A stretch of 51,612 nucleotides of DNA, from assembly GCA_020851075.1 (NCBI GenBank), contig JADZDL010000019.1:1-51612 (forward strand), read 5' to 3'. The translations under genes were made by a program, and so were the position numbers. This document shows, piece by piece, positions 34,301 through 41,046 of this stretch. Each line of letters opens with the position of its first letter. Positions within the stretch are counted from its first letter, which is position 1. The DNA is from Planctomycetota bacterium (GTDB lineage Bacteria > Planctomycetota > UBA1135 > UBA2386). Under the pieces are notes generated by a model. The model had not been told where the DNA came from and made no database searches. It saw nothing but the letters and a program-made list of their open reading frames with translations.

Positions 34301-36165
34301 AACACGAGGAACTCGTGCCGGCTCGACTTGCTGATGAGCGCGAGATCCGAGACGAGCACCATCGTGGTCGCTTCGAGCTCCTGGTCGTCGACCTTCACGA
34401 CGTAGGCGCCCGGGCGATCGAAGCCGATCTCGACGTCGCGCGACGTCTCGCGGTACTTCTTGTAGTCGGGCACGGGGCTGTCAAACTGCCGATCCGCGGC
34501 AATCACTTCGATGTCGAGTCGTTCGATGTCGCCGGTTGTATGCACCGCGCGGAAGTAGTCTTCGAGTTCGAGTCGATAGACGCGCACGCGCACCTTCTCG
34601 AGGTTGCGCGAGGTGACCTGGAACACCGCCTTCTCGTCCGTGCGGAAGACATGGTCCGTGCGCAGAGCCAGCGACTTCGCCACCAGCCGTTGCAGCGCGG
34701 CCATGGCCTGCCGCGTGTAGGGACCTTCCACCGCGCGGTATGCGGTCAGAGCCGCCTCGTAGTTGAAGGTGCGCGTCTCGAAGATCCTGCCGATCTCCAA
34801 CTGCGCCCGCGAACTCGCTTCTTTGCCCGGATACTTGGCCACACAGCGTGCGAAGGCCTCGCGCGCCTCATCAAACTTCTTCTCCTGCAACAGCATCTCG
34901 CCAAGCTCGTAGAGCAGTTGCGGATTGCGCGAGTCCAGCGGGTAGGCCGCGGCGAACTGCGCAAAACGCTCGCGGGCCAATGCAAAATCAGGTTTTGGGC
35001 CCGCGTAGGCCGCGTTGGCCAACGCAAACTCCGTATCGACGATTGCCTGCTGCACCCGTTCCCACAGACCATGCGCGGGATGGCGGCTCAGGTACTCACG
35101 ATAGGCGGCGATCGCCGCGGGAAACCGCCCCTGTTCGCGCAGCACGTCGCCTTGCAGCGCGCGGGCCTCGGCAACTTCGGCCAAAGGCTGGTCCCCATGC
35201 GCCTGCAGGAACGCCGCGAGCGAAGTGAGCGCGTCCTCACTGCGCCCCGCGTGCAGGTAACACCGCGCCAGCAGGTAGTCGGCGATGCGCGCCTTTGGGT
35301 GCGCCGGGTAGCTGGCGACCAGTTCGCGCAACGCGCCGACGGCGCGTTCGATCTCGTTGGCAGCGGGCTCTGGGACCCCATACGCAAGCGCCACCTCGTA
35401 GGCTGCATCCGCGGCCTCCGCGCTGTCGGGAGCCTCCGCACGAAGGTCGCGCAGGACCGCCCGCGCACCCGAACGGTCCCCGGAATTGCGCAACGCCCTG
35501 CCGAGCGCCAGCATGGCACGCAATCGGCCGTTCGCGGCGTCGAGCTCGGCGAGCAGTGGCTTCAACCGTTGGGCGGCATCCTTCCACATCGTCGCCATGG
35601 CGAGCGCTTCCGCGGCCTGCAGACGAACGGCGCGAGCCTTCGCCGGCGACAGGCCAAGATCGAGGGCCTGGTCGAAGAAGGTCACCGCCGTGGCAAACTG
35701 CGGAGGTTCGACGGCGAGGGCCTTCGTGGCGAGGCCGAGGTAGGTCGCCGCAACATCCTCCTTGCGCTGCAGCCCGACGAGCCGTTCGACCTCCGACCGA
35801 TACAACTGCGCCGCCGCCCGCAGGTCCCCGCTGCGTTCCAGGGCCTTGGCCCGCAGGAACCCACCGGCGGCCGCGTAGGTGGACTGCCCGTGCTGTTGTT
35901 GAAGCTGCAAGAAGGCCTCGATCGCGCCCTTCGCATCCCCCGCGAGCAATCTCGCGTGCCCGAGCAAGAACGCGCCGCGGGCCTGATCCTCGACCGGCAG
36001 CTGCGGCAATACGCCAGCAATCGCCGTCGCGGCCTCCGCGTACTTACGCTGGATCAACAGGTCTTCGCCGCCCTTCAACTCGGCAAACCCGATCGCCGCG
36101 AGCAATAAGAGCGCTACACCGACGAAACAACGAACGAACAGACGCGTAGCGGGGAGTCGGCGCAT
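28372..36165 (-). CDS. Giant TPR / alpha-2-macroglobulin-like protein
   Basis: 2597 residues, longer than the usual 1500-1900 of bacterial macroglobulins. Order: N-terminal signal/membrane anchor (~12-28); TPR-like helices (~33-500); an MG-type beta module (~520-680); macroglobulin repeats beginning YLYTDRPLYQPGQ near 701; a Gln/Glu-rich bait-like stretch (~1185-1270); the A2M core with ETGAWISALV and LPQSLTAWRLQG near 1337; a helical thioester-like domain (~1505-1800) with no CxEQ; a receptor-binding-like beta region; a second TPR block (~1995-2355); and a second MG-type module (~2362-2540) before a Pro/Asn/Gln-rich tail. Bacterial relatives trap proteases in the periplasm; lacking the thioester, this one would need another mechanism. 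No PbpC is adjacent. Confidence 0.85.
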   Translation of the reverse strand: MRRLPATRLFVRCFVGVALLLLAAIGFAELKGGEDLLIQRKYAEAATAIAGVLPQLPVEDQARGAFLLGHARLLAGDAKGAIEAFLQLQQQHGQSTYAAAGGFLRAKALERSGDLRAAAQLYRSEVERLVGLQRKEDVAATYLGLATKALAVEPPQFATAVTFFDQALDLGLSPAKARAVRLQAAEALAMATMWKDAAQRLKPLLAELDAANGRLRAMLALGRALRNSGDRSGARAVLRDLRAEAPDSAEAADAAYEVALAYGVPEPAANEIERAVGALRELVASYPAHPKARIADYLLARCYLHAGRSEDALTSLAAFLQAHGDQPLAEVAEARALQGDVLREQGRFPAAIAAYREYLSRHPAHGLWERVQQAIVDTEFALANAAYAGPKPDFALARERFAQFAAAYPLDSRNPQLLYELGEMLLQEKKFDEAREAFARCVAKYPGKEASSRAQLEIGRIFETRTFNYEAALTAYRAVEGPYTRQAMAALQRLVAKSLALRTDHVFRTDEKAVFQVTSRNLEKVRVRVYRLELEDYFRAVHTTGDIERLDIEVIAADRQFDSPVPDYKKYRETSRDVEIGFDRPGAYVVKVDDQELEATTMVLVSDLALISKSSRHEFLVFAQNVREQRAEGGVKVVLSDGKKVLGEGVTGADGVYRWKGAELQQTSGLSVFAVNAVGSGASSLDLSELSYSAGLTAKGYLYTDRPLYQPGQRMFCKGLVREVKNGVYEVPTASDYRLRVYNPSGRVALAREITFSAFGGFASELDLPADAELGNWRLQVDRTGSPEVVFHGQFLVAKYERPRLFVDFVFDEQVVFRGEPVRGRAVLRHFYGEPAVGKSIQVTMALPDGKQAVQEGTTNAAGEVPFTFATTEFAEEAYPRLVVTVPGEDVTQAAFVSVVTTELAVAVRTVRPVYLAGETFAVQADVRDRSGKPLARQATAVLLRLEPSGTAPNGQSEVEQARVPLRTDASGKGSAVLSAAKGGRYRVRVELVDRFGTSIAGTTDLQISGEDDDVKLRLLGERDTYHVGETAQVKVMNRAGERLALLTWQGDGILAYESRRLPAGESMLSLPLQTMHAPNFAFALAMIDGSHLHEAQRDFRVERDLQITLSMPSSARPGSEVEVAVLAKDAEGRPVAAEVSLALVDEALWRLTSANTPPIGAFFHGQLRDTAFATTSSCTWSYRGTARRVSEALLAEERRAESEQVLLREQEGRESAFDSMQQSGFDSNQRNSAVRLMAQMPAQVQAAGLAQTGSDDFYLGGTRRVLVEQGQAGTLLYDEFDVFSVGGGQNGIALPRVPAPMPNAANEPRTDFRETGAWISALVTGADGRATTKVKLPQSLTAWRLQGYGATVDTQVGEAVASLKTEQELQIELIGPPILTEGDSTTLRVGAHNLTAAALDVELLWEAAGVMAGSGRSTPNLAPHGEQEIEVPVTAGASGELAMTLSAKAGALGDALQRSIPVVPFGVEMRAGRSGSTNDRNSFELSLPEGREYTALQLLVEIGPDPGRDLIAAALGAGFQLQNQRFLWATNLARSSQALGALVVLRYLEQAGTGSKVDRDQLLGLATSVVAGLAAQQLGSGGFAWVGKERLDLRSTCQIVRLLAAAQARGIAGAAELLDGASEVLQDALRTAPTEGRADLVLALAAAGKVRFESINALHRARTSLSVDGLARLAIAWQLMGRPETALEVLEPLRQKLPAASLGKQSFETVALAARALLAADRRDALGTAALSFLQAERQGAGWGTAEATAAALEAIVRAQNAGAGTPKATRVTVRGNGKALLPDAAADYGQVFRVAAADCLSRGNRVEIQVEGGGEVHYRANLVGFGRGFLPGDQNDDRLRVSRSYHAAPLRHDGKAVPAGFAVVEGRNVARFDNKVTQLRVGDRCSVHVSFEVRKEEGLRTMTPLIVEEPIPAGCSVLRSSIQGPFDHVEVQPDRLVFYCREGVGSGTIRYELQARFAGSFRVLPLFAHAALRPELFAYGQPGALRIHARGQGDLDEYRLTPDELFHLGSAWFATGEAATGEVRQAAFGKAYEHLQSLLDGWQKKDCSLRDQPYREVVRMMLMLGIERGDARAVVRFFEELKDRYPELVIPFDKITAVGSSYLDLGEFEAALLVFRATAEASFLKDAAVATVLEQHGEVRAAAEFLTRLLGDYPDLPTMRVVRYSISQKLAAKAAALPIGQAVDEKVGTAVSLRRRALQGLREFLVLHPEDPMAEEVSFAWATTHVEDGDLKSALAVSEAALLRYPGSTFTDELLYTQGYAQFALGQHDQAFAVLRRVADEQFPLPGGGMGASESQWHAVYLQGQIHHARGESALALQAYEKVAERFADAGEARDYFQQKVLSLPEVATFALKEAPELQVSFRNVDKVSVQVFRVDLMRLYLMERSLQDIRGIQLHGIKPQLSFEVELGTGRDYRTVEKKVPLSLPAPGAYLVVLRGGDRLASGMVLRTDLRIEAQEQFDVGRIRVNCKQGEACLADALVKVSAQGDSEVRSGRTDLRGLFVADNLIGPSTVIVQKGDEYAFYRGTGVHQAGRYQPAPVPVPENAAPKPGKPAPGFDAFDNNLNQNSGNRARQVEWLEQNVQNKQQRGVEVRRTK

Positions 36166-36213
36166 AGGGATCGGACCTCGGGCTAGAAACCACCAAACCA
36201 GGACAGCGCGCGG

Positions 36214-36229
36214 CGTTCCCTGGGGAACG
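36214..36229. repeat. Short palindrome upstream of the macroglobulin-like gene
   Basis: CGTTCCC (36214-36220) and GGGAACG (36223-36229) with a 2-base centre, 49 bases before the ATG at 36165. It could be an operator for the giant gene or the terminator of the secreted-protein gene ending at 36311. Confidence 0.35.
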
Positions 36230-36310
36230 TCACCGCGGCATCGTAGCGGTTGGTGCGAGCACCGGGCTACATCCCAGCAGGCACGCGGCGCGGAGCCCGG
36301 CGCGTCCGGC

Positions 36311-37357
36311 TCACTGCACCAGGAACTGCATCACGGGGGCTACGCCGATTTCCCGCGTCCCCACCGTCGTGGCGAGCCCCGACGCCCAGACGCGACCAAC
36401 GGGCTCCCACCCGCAGACCTGCACCTTGCGCGCCTGGCTCGTGACGAGGCCGAGCGCATTGGCACCCGGGTAGATCGCCCCACCCTGGAAGCGGATCCAA
36501 TAGCCGAGGGCCGAGGGCGCATTAGGAATCACGAATGGGAACGCCGCACTGCCATCACCAGCGGCCACCGAGAACAAGGAACCCGCGACGTCAATCGACA
36601 GGTAACAACCGGGCGCCCCCAGGAAACCAAGCTCCTGCGGCAGTACGAAACCACTCCACGGGCCGGACTCGATCGTGCCAAGACCGAGCGTGACCATCGC
36701 CCCTGGCGGGGCGTCGAGTACGCGCGCGACCCACGGCCTGCCCCACATGACCTGCGTCGTCGAACTCTCGACGCGCAACGGAATGCCGCCGGCGGGCGTG
36801 CACGCCACCGGGCCGATCGTCACTTCGGGGCTGTCACAGACGTAGGTCACATCCTGCGGGTAGGCGCCGGGCGGTTGGCCGTGCACGACGATCTCGACGA
36901 GCAGACTGCCAAGGGCGGGGTCGTAGTGGAAAGGCACCGCCAGCGAAATCGGGGAATCAAACGTCGTCGGGCTCGCGACGTTCGTGTGTGCTGGCAGCGT
37001 CAGCAACTGCTGCGGCAGCACTAGGGTCTCGTCGACCCCGCGGTTCTGCGCAAAATCGGCATTCAAGGCGAGCACGGTGCCCGGCATCGTCGACATGCGG
37101 ATCTCGACGTCGACGACCTTGGCCGCCGCTACCGCGCCACCGTCCACGCGAATCGCGAGGCTCAGGATCGTCACCGGCCCGGCAAACAGCATCGGGTCAT
37201 AACAACTCTGCACGCGCGTCGGCGTACTGCGACCAAAGGGCACGTTGGTCGTACTCGATCCTTCGCGAGCGGCGTGCGAAGCCGGCAACACAAACGGCGA
37301 CTGTGCAAGCAGCGCCCCGGTGAACAGCAACGACAGCAGACTTGCGCGATGGACCAT
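36311..37357 (-). CDS. Secreted beta-rich hypothetical protein
   Basis: 348 residues with a signal peptide (residues 1-18, ending LLAQS). The ATG is preceded by GGAG, seven bases away. The mature part is beta-rich with many Gly, Pro, Val and Thr, including a Cys pair (CDSPE.. and VACTP) and a final domain with APGCYLSIDVAG. Such proteins are common in the secreted sets of some Planctomycetota, but I cannot name a family or function. It is 145 bases upstream of the macroglobulin-like gene on the same strand and divergent from the receiver-like gene. Confidence 0.7.
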   Translation of the reverse strand: MVHRASLLSLLFTGALLAQSPFVLPASHAAREGSSTTNVPFGRSTPTRVQSCYDPMLFAGPVTILSLAIRVDGGAVAAAKVVDVEIRMSTMPGTVLALNADFAQNRGVDETLVLPQQLLTLPAHTNVASPTTFDSPISLAVPFHYDPALGSLLVEIVVHGQPPGAYPQDVTYVCDSPEVTIGPVACTPAGGIPLRVESSTTQVMWGRPWVARVLDAPPGAMVTLGLGTIESGPWSGFVLPQELGFLGAPGCYLSIDVAGSLFSVAAGDGSAAFPFVIPNAPSALGYWIRFQGGAIYPGANALGLVTSQARKVQVCGWEPVGRVWASGLATTVGTREIGVAPVMQFLVQ

Positions 37358-37416
37358 GGCAACGCTCCATCGACCGACGGGGAACGCCGTCTTGACTCCA
37401 CCCGGTCAGGCTGCCG

Positions 37417-37424
37417 AAAAGGGA
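37417..37424 (+). promoter_or_regulatory. Ribosome binding site deciding a TTG start
   Basis: AAAAGGGA ends 5 bases before TTG at 37430. There is no ATG or GTG upstream with a comparable site, so TTG is taken as the start of the receiver-like protein. Confidence 0.45.
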
Positions 37425-37429
37425 CTGCC

Positions 37430-37813
37430 TTGGAGAAGCCTTCCCCGCGTTCGATCGACGTGCTGACCCTGCTCGGCGACCCTACGCCCATGCAGGCTCT
37501 GCTGCAGCAACTCCACGACGAGGGCATCCGCGTCGATGTGGCCCGCAGCCTCGCCGACGCGCGGCAGATGTTCTTTGGCGCCGGGGGCCACGACTGCGTG
37601 CTGCTCGGCCCCGACGTGCGGCCGGGCCTCGCCCACCAGGTCCTGCATTCGCTGCGCATGGTCGATCCGGAACTGCCCTCGGCCACGTTCGGCCCGGACG
37701 TGCGACAACCCGATGCCCCCACGCGAACGGCCATGCTGGCCGGCTTCCACCCGAGTTCGCGCGCGGGAGCCGGGGCTCTGCTGCGCTTCCTGCGCGGCCT
37801 GCGGCGACGCTGA
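37430..37813 (+). CDS. Degenerate response-regulator receiver domain protein
   Basis: 127 residues from a TTG with an AAGGGA site upstream; a GTG at 37460 is an alternative. The strand-helix order fits a CheY-type receiver: VLTLLGDPTPMQALLQQL for strand 1 and helix 1, IRVDVARSLADARQMF for strand 2 and helix 2, then HDCVLLGPDVRPG where a normal receiver has D-x-V-L-L-D-x-x-M-P-G. The phosphoacceptor Asp is Gly60, so it cannot be phosphorylated normally. It ends with a basic tail (LRGLRRR) and has no output domain. It converges on the sigma factor gene, 66 bases away. Confidence 0.6.
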   Translation: MEKPSPRSIDVLTLLGDPTPMQALLQQLHDEGIRVDVARSLADARQMFFGAGGHDCVLLGPDVRPGLAHQVLHSLRMVDPELPSATFGPDVRQPDAPTRTAMLAGFHPSSRAGAGALLRFLRGLRRR

Positions 37814-37879
37814 GGTCACCAGCATCCGACGCGAGCGCGGGAACAGCCGCCGGATACCCCAGGCAGCTAGCGCGGGCGA

Positions 37880-38491
37880 CTACGCCCCCGACGGTTCCGA
37901 ATCCGAGCGGGGCCCGAGCAAGCCGGCCAGCCTCGCCAGACCACGCGCCACGAGGCCACGCACAGCCGCTTCGGTGATGCCCTTCTGGGCCGCGATCTCC
38001 GCGTAACCGAGCCCCGCGATTCGCGACAGCAGCACGGCATCGCGCTGGGCCTCGGGCAGCAGCTGGAGAGCCTGCTCGACGCGGGTCAGCTCCTCCTTGG
38101 CTCCGACCGTGCGCGACGGCGTCAGACTGCCGTAGCCCCCCAGCACGTCCACTTCTTCGGTCTCCCCTGGCAGAGGTTCGAGGCGCGCCGCGTCCCGCAT
38201 CTCCTGCTTGTGGTAGCGATAGCGGTCGACGACCTTGCGCGCCGCCTGGAGGAACAGGTAGGCACGGAACTGTTCTTCGGCGCGAAAGTCGAGGTGGTCG
38301 ATGTCGCGCAGCACTTCGCGGCAGACGGATTGGGCAAGATCGCGTACCGACTCACGCCCCGCCAGTTCGCCGCCGACCTTGGCCCGCAGGAAGGCGACGA
38401 GGGCCGGGATGTTCTGCTCAAACAGCTGGTCGTAGGCCCCGGGATCACCGGCCGCCGCCCGCTGCACCTTGGATTCGAAGTCGTCGGTCAA
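37880..38491 (-). CDS. ECF-type RNA polymerase sigma factor
   Basis: 203 residues if the TTG at 38491 is the start; no ATG exists between there and the tRNA-His gene, and the frame stays open upstream, so the start is uncertain. Region 2 is visible as a helical block with RDLAQSVCREVLRDI, FRAYLFLQAARKVVDRYR. Region 4 is LQLLPEAQRDAVLLSRIAGLGYAEIAAQKGITEAAVRGLVARGLARL, split here as a helix-turn-helix with the DNA-recognition helix near the C-terminus. No anti-sigma gene is adjacent, as often in planctomycetal ECF groups. The convergent receiver-like gene is the only regulatory neighbour. Confidence 0.82.
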   Translation of the reverse strand: MTDDFESKVQRAAAGDPGAYDQLFEQNIPALVAFLRAKVGGELAGRESVRDLAQSVCREVLRDIDHLDFRAEEQFRAYLFLQAARKVVDRYRYHKQEMRDAARLEPLPGETEEVDVLGGYGSLTPSRTVGAKEELTRVEQALQLLPEAQRDAVLLSRIAGLGYAEIAAQKGITEAAVRGLVARGLARLAGLLGPRSDSEPSGA

Positions 38492-38717
38492 GGGAGTGTT
38501 CGCACCATTGTGTCCGGAGGCGGATGTGTCCGAAGGCGGACCGCTGGACAGCGATTGCGAGTGGGGAACCGTTCGGAGAATGGCCGAAATCCTGCGCGGA
38601 ACATCGCGGCGCTCCACGCGGGGGCGTGGCGGTAGGCCCGGCGGCGGTGGGCCGAGCGCGCAGAACCCGAGGGGCAGACCCAGCGGCGCACGCCGCGTTC
38701 CCTCGCGAGGTGGAGAA

Positions 38718-38795
38718 TGGGGTGGCTGACGGGATTTGAACCCGCGACCCCCAGGACCACAACCTGGTGCTCTAACCAACTGAGCTACAGCCACC
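38718..38795 (-). tRNA. tRNA-His (anticodon GTG), CCA encoded
   Basis: Complete cloverleaf on the minus strand: acceptor GTGGCTG/CAGCCAC, with an extra G at position -1 opposite C73 as required by histidyl-tRNA synthetase; D arm GCTCAGTTGGTTAGAGC; anticodon stem CCAGG/CCTGG with loop TTGTGGT; T arm with GGTTCAAATCC. The 3' CCA is encoded (38718-38720). Confidence 0.97.
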
Positions 38796-38836
38796 ATGCA
38801 CTGCGACCGGAGACCCGGTGCAGATGCGGGCCGAAC

Positions 38837-38865
38837 AGTTTGCCGGCCCGACGTCCCGGGGTCAA
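38837..38865 (-). promoter_or_regulatory. Promoter of tRNA-His
   Basis: On the minus strand TTGACC (38860-38865) and CAAACT (38837-38842) are separated by exactly 17 bases. The predicted start site is about 35 bases upstream of the mature tRNA 5' end. Confidence 0.5.
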
Positions 38866-38893
38866 GCAATCGCTGAAAGCAGTTCGCAGAAGC

Positions 38894-38922
38894 TTGCATG
38901 AAGGCACCCTCTTCGTTAACCT
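38894..38922 (+). promoter_or_regulatory. Promoter of tRNA-Lys
   Basis: TTGCAT (38894-38899) and TAACCT (38917-38922) with a 17-base spacer, about 10 bases before a start site that lies just ahead of the tRNA at 38940. Together with the tRNA-His promoter this shows ordinary sigma-70-type elements in this genome. Confidence 0.6.
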
Positions 38923-38939
38923 GCTCGCCCTCACAGCGC

Positions 38940-39015
38940 GCCTCCGTAGCTCAGCTGGTAGAGCAGCGGATTCTTAATCCGCGGGTCGAAGGTTCGATCC
39001 CTTCCGGAGGTACCA
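38940..39015 (+). tRNA. tRNA-Lys (anticodon CTT), CCA encoded
   Basis: Acceptor GCCTCCG/CGGAGGT (one G-T pair), D arm AGCTCAGCTGGTAGAGC, anticodon stem GCGGA/TCCGC with loop TTCTTAA giving CTT, T arm with GGTTCGATCC, discriminator A, then CCA. Reads AAG codons; a TTT isoacceptor would be needed elsewhere or AAA read by another tRNA. Confidence 0.97.
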
Positions 39016-39023
39016 AACGCCGA

Positions 39024-39059
39024 CGGCCATCGTGCCTCCCAACCGGGGCACGATGGCCG
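39024..39059. terminator. Strong bidirectional terminator hairpin after tRNA-Lys
   Basis: Perfect 13-bp stem: CGGCCATCGTGCC (39024-39036) and its complement GGCACGATGGCCG (39047-39059), with a 10-base loop. On the plus strand it is followed by TGTGCTTTCT. It lies between the tRNA-Lys gene and the convergent MglA-kinase gene and can serve both. Confidence 0.75.
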
Positions 39060-39104
39060 CTGTGCTTTCTCCGAACGGACCCCGCCTCGGGGACCGGGAG
39101 CGGC

Positions 39105-40967
39105 TCAGAGATCCGCGCGTTCCGCCGTCTCGCTGACCGAAGAGTGCCTTGGCTGCGTGGGCTGCTTCGGCATGTGGAGCACAAACGTGGTGCCCTGCCC
39201 CACCGTCGACTGGAACGAAACCCAGCCGCCGTGCCCCTGCACGATCTCCTTCACGATGTGCAGGCCCAGCCCCGTGCCGCTGATCCCGCCCGTGTTGCTG
39301 CCGCGCTCAAACCGGCGGAACAGGCGCGTGTGGTCCTTCTCGGGGATGCCGATGCCGTTGTCGCGTACGCAGATGTTCCATTCGGTGCCCTGATCTTCGG
39401 CCCAGACCCGGATCACGGCCTGCTGGTCGCTGGGCCCGTAGGTGATCGCGTTGCCGAGCAGGTTCATGAACACCTTGGTGAGCGCCCAGCTGTCGGCAAC
39501 CACGGCCGGCAGGGGCTCGATCCGGAGGTGCACACCGCGTTCTTCGATCTCGTAGCGCAAGGTGCGCATCACGTCGGCGAGCACGAGGGTCAGTTCGCAA
39601 TCGCGGAAGTCGAGTTGGATACCGTCGTGGTCGAGCCGCGAACTGTCGAGCAGGTCGCGCACGAGCCGCTCCATCTGGTGCACTGCCTGCAGACCGTTCT
39701 GGACGGCCTTCTGCACCGGCTGGCTCAGCTCCCCGAGGTAACCCTTGTCGAGGGTCGCCAGCATGAGGCGAACGGCGCTCAGCGGGCGATTGAGGTCGTG
39801 AACGGTCTGTTGCGCCGTCTCGACGAGTTCCTGGACCTTGCGTTCGAGCAGCAGCCGATGCTCGTCGACTTCACCAAAACGTTTGGCGAGTTCGAGGTTG
39901 GACTGCACCGTCTTGTCGAGCAGCGAGTCGTCTTGTTCGGCCGTGGCCGGCGCGTGGAAGTCGACGAGGCCGGCGGCCAGATCCAGATCCAGGTCGGCAT
40001 CCGAGAGCACTTCGTTGGCGAGGATCGGCGCGCGCGTCGCCCCGGACACCTCCCGCAACTCGTAGGTGAGGTCGAAGTCCTCGTCGGCAGCACTCGCCGA
40101 CGGGGCACCAGCGGCTGGCGCGACGCCGTCCCGCGCCTTGGCGAGCAACGCCTCGTCCGGCGCGGCGGTGGCCGGCGTGGCCGGCGGAGCCTTCACCATC
40201 GGGGCACTCGCGACCGGCTGCGGCTTCTGTGGGCTGTCCGCCACGGCGAGGCGCGTCTGCGGCAGATCGGCGATGGCCACCACGGTGCGCGAACGGCGCG
40301 CTTCGTCGCAGATCTCCCAGAGTTTCTTGCGCACGCCGTCGGCGACTTCGCGCGGTTCATCCTGTCCGCGACTCAGGCCGTACTGCTGGACCTTGCTTTC
40401 GACCAGCAGCGCCGCCGCGTGCACGAACGTCTCAAACACGCCCTGCCCTTCGGTCGCCACCGAAGGAAAGGCCTCGATGTCGGGGCGGAAGCAGAAGGTC
40501 TGGCCAAGCTCCTCCTCGGACAGGATGTCGTCGAGGTCGCGCTTGTTGTACTGCATCACGATCGGGATATCCGCCGACGTGCCGCTGCTCGTGCGCAGGT
40601 TCTCGCGCATGCTCTGCAGCGATTCGACATTCTCCTGCAGCCGGCTGCGCTGGCTGTCGACGACGAAGACAACCGCGTCCGCGCCCTGCAGCACATACTT
40701 GCGCATCTGCCGGTACTTCGGCTGCCCGGGCACCGTGAAGCCCTGGATGCGGATCTTGAAGCCGCCGACGTTGCCGAGGTTGATCGGCAGGAAGTCGAAC
40801 AACAGCGTCGAGTCCTCCTCGGTGTTGATCGACACGAGCTGGACTTCGTTGCGCGGACAGAAGATGCCGTGCACCTGCTGCAGGCTCGTGGTCTTGCCGC
40901 CGACGCCGACGCCGTAGTAGACGAGCTTCGCGTTGATCGTACGTTCGGCGACGTTGATGAAACCCAT
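39105..40967 (-). CDS. MglA-like GTPase fused to a histidine kinase
   Basis: 620 residues. Residues 1-~195 align without gaps to Myxococcus MglA up to the PM3 motif: FIN start, P-loop GVGVGGKTT (Lys25, Thr26), TVPGQ with Gln82, and NKRD for guanine binding. Position 53, the intrinsic Arg finger in MglA, is Ser. An Ala/Pro-rich linker (~215-330) is followed by a helical dimerisation domain with the phosphoacceptor His390 in VHDLNRPLS, then a HATPase_c domain: N-box Asn506, G1 DNGIGIP and G2 GTGLGLHIV. It should be a cytoplasmic, GTP-controlled or polarity-coupled kinase. No MglB or response-regulator partner is adjacent. The ATG at 40967 matches MglA residue 1. Confidence 0.9.
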   Translation of the reverse strand: MGFINVAERTINAKLVYYGVGVGGKTTSLQQVHGIFCPRNEVQLVSINTEEDSTLLFDFLPINLGNVGGFKIRIQGFTVPGQPKYRQMRKYVLQGADAVVFVVDSQRSRLQENVESLQSMRENLRTSSGTSADIPIVMQYNKRDLDDILSEEELGQTFCFRPDIEAFPSVATEGQGVFETFVHAAALLVESKVQQYGLSRGQDEPREVADGVRKKLWEICDEARRSRTVVAIADLPQTRLAVADSPQKPQPVASAPMVKAPPATPATAAPDEALLAKARDGVAPAAGAPSASAADEDFDLTYELREVSGATRAPILANEVLSDADLDLDLAAGLVDFHAPATAEQDDSLLDKTVQSNLELAKRFGEVDEHRLLLERKVQELVETAQQTVHDLNRPLSAVRLMLATLDKGYLGELSQPVQKAVQNGLQAVHQMERLVRDLLDSSRLDHDGIQLDFRDCELTLVLADVMRTLRYEIEERGVHLRIEPLPAVVADSWALTKVFMNLLGNAITYGPSDQQAVIRVWAEDQGTEWNICVRDNGIGIPEKDHTRLFRRFERGSNTGGISGTGLGLHIVKEIVQGHGGWVSFQSTVGQGTTFVLHMPKQPTQPRHSSVSETAERADL

Positions 40968-41046
40968 CGTCTTAGCAGGGGAACATCCCCACCCCGGGGA
41001 AGTCCTGATTCATCGGCAGATGGGTCAACCGGGCTTCACCGCGAAC

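Noticed and set aside
32665..36108. 1147-codon open frame on the plus strand
   Set aside because: Antisense to the N-terminal half of the macroglobulin-like gene; same compositional signature of a shadow frame.
38492..38899. Upstream extension of the sigma factor frame through the tRNA-His gene
   Set aside because: The frame is open but crosses a functional tRNA on the same strand; the added residues are Pro/Arg-rich and not sigma-like.
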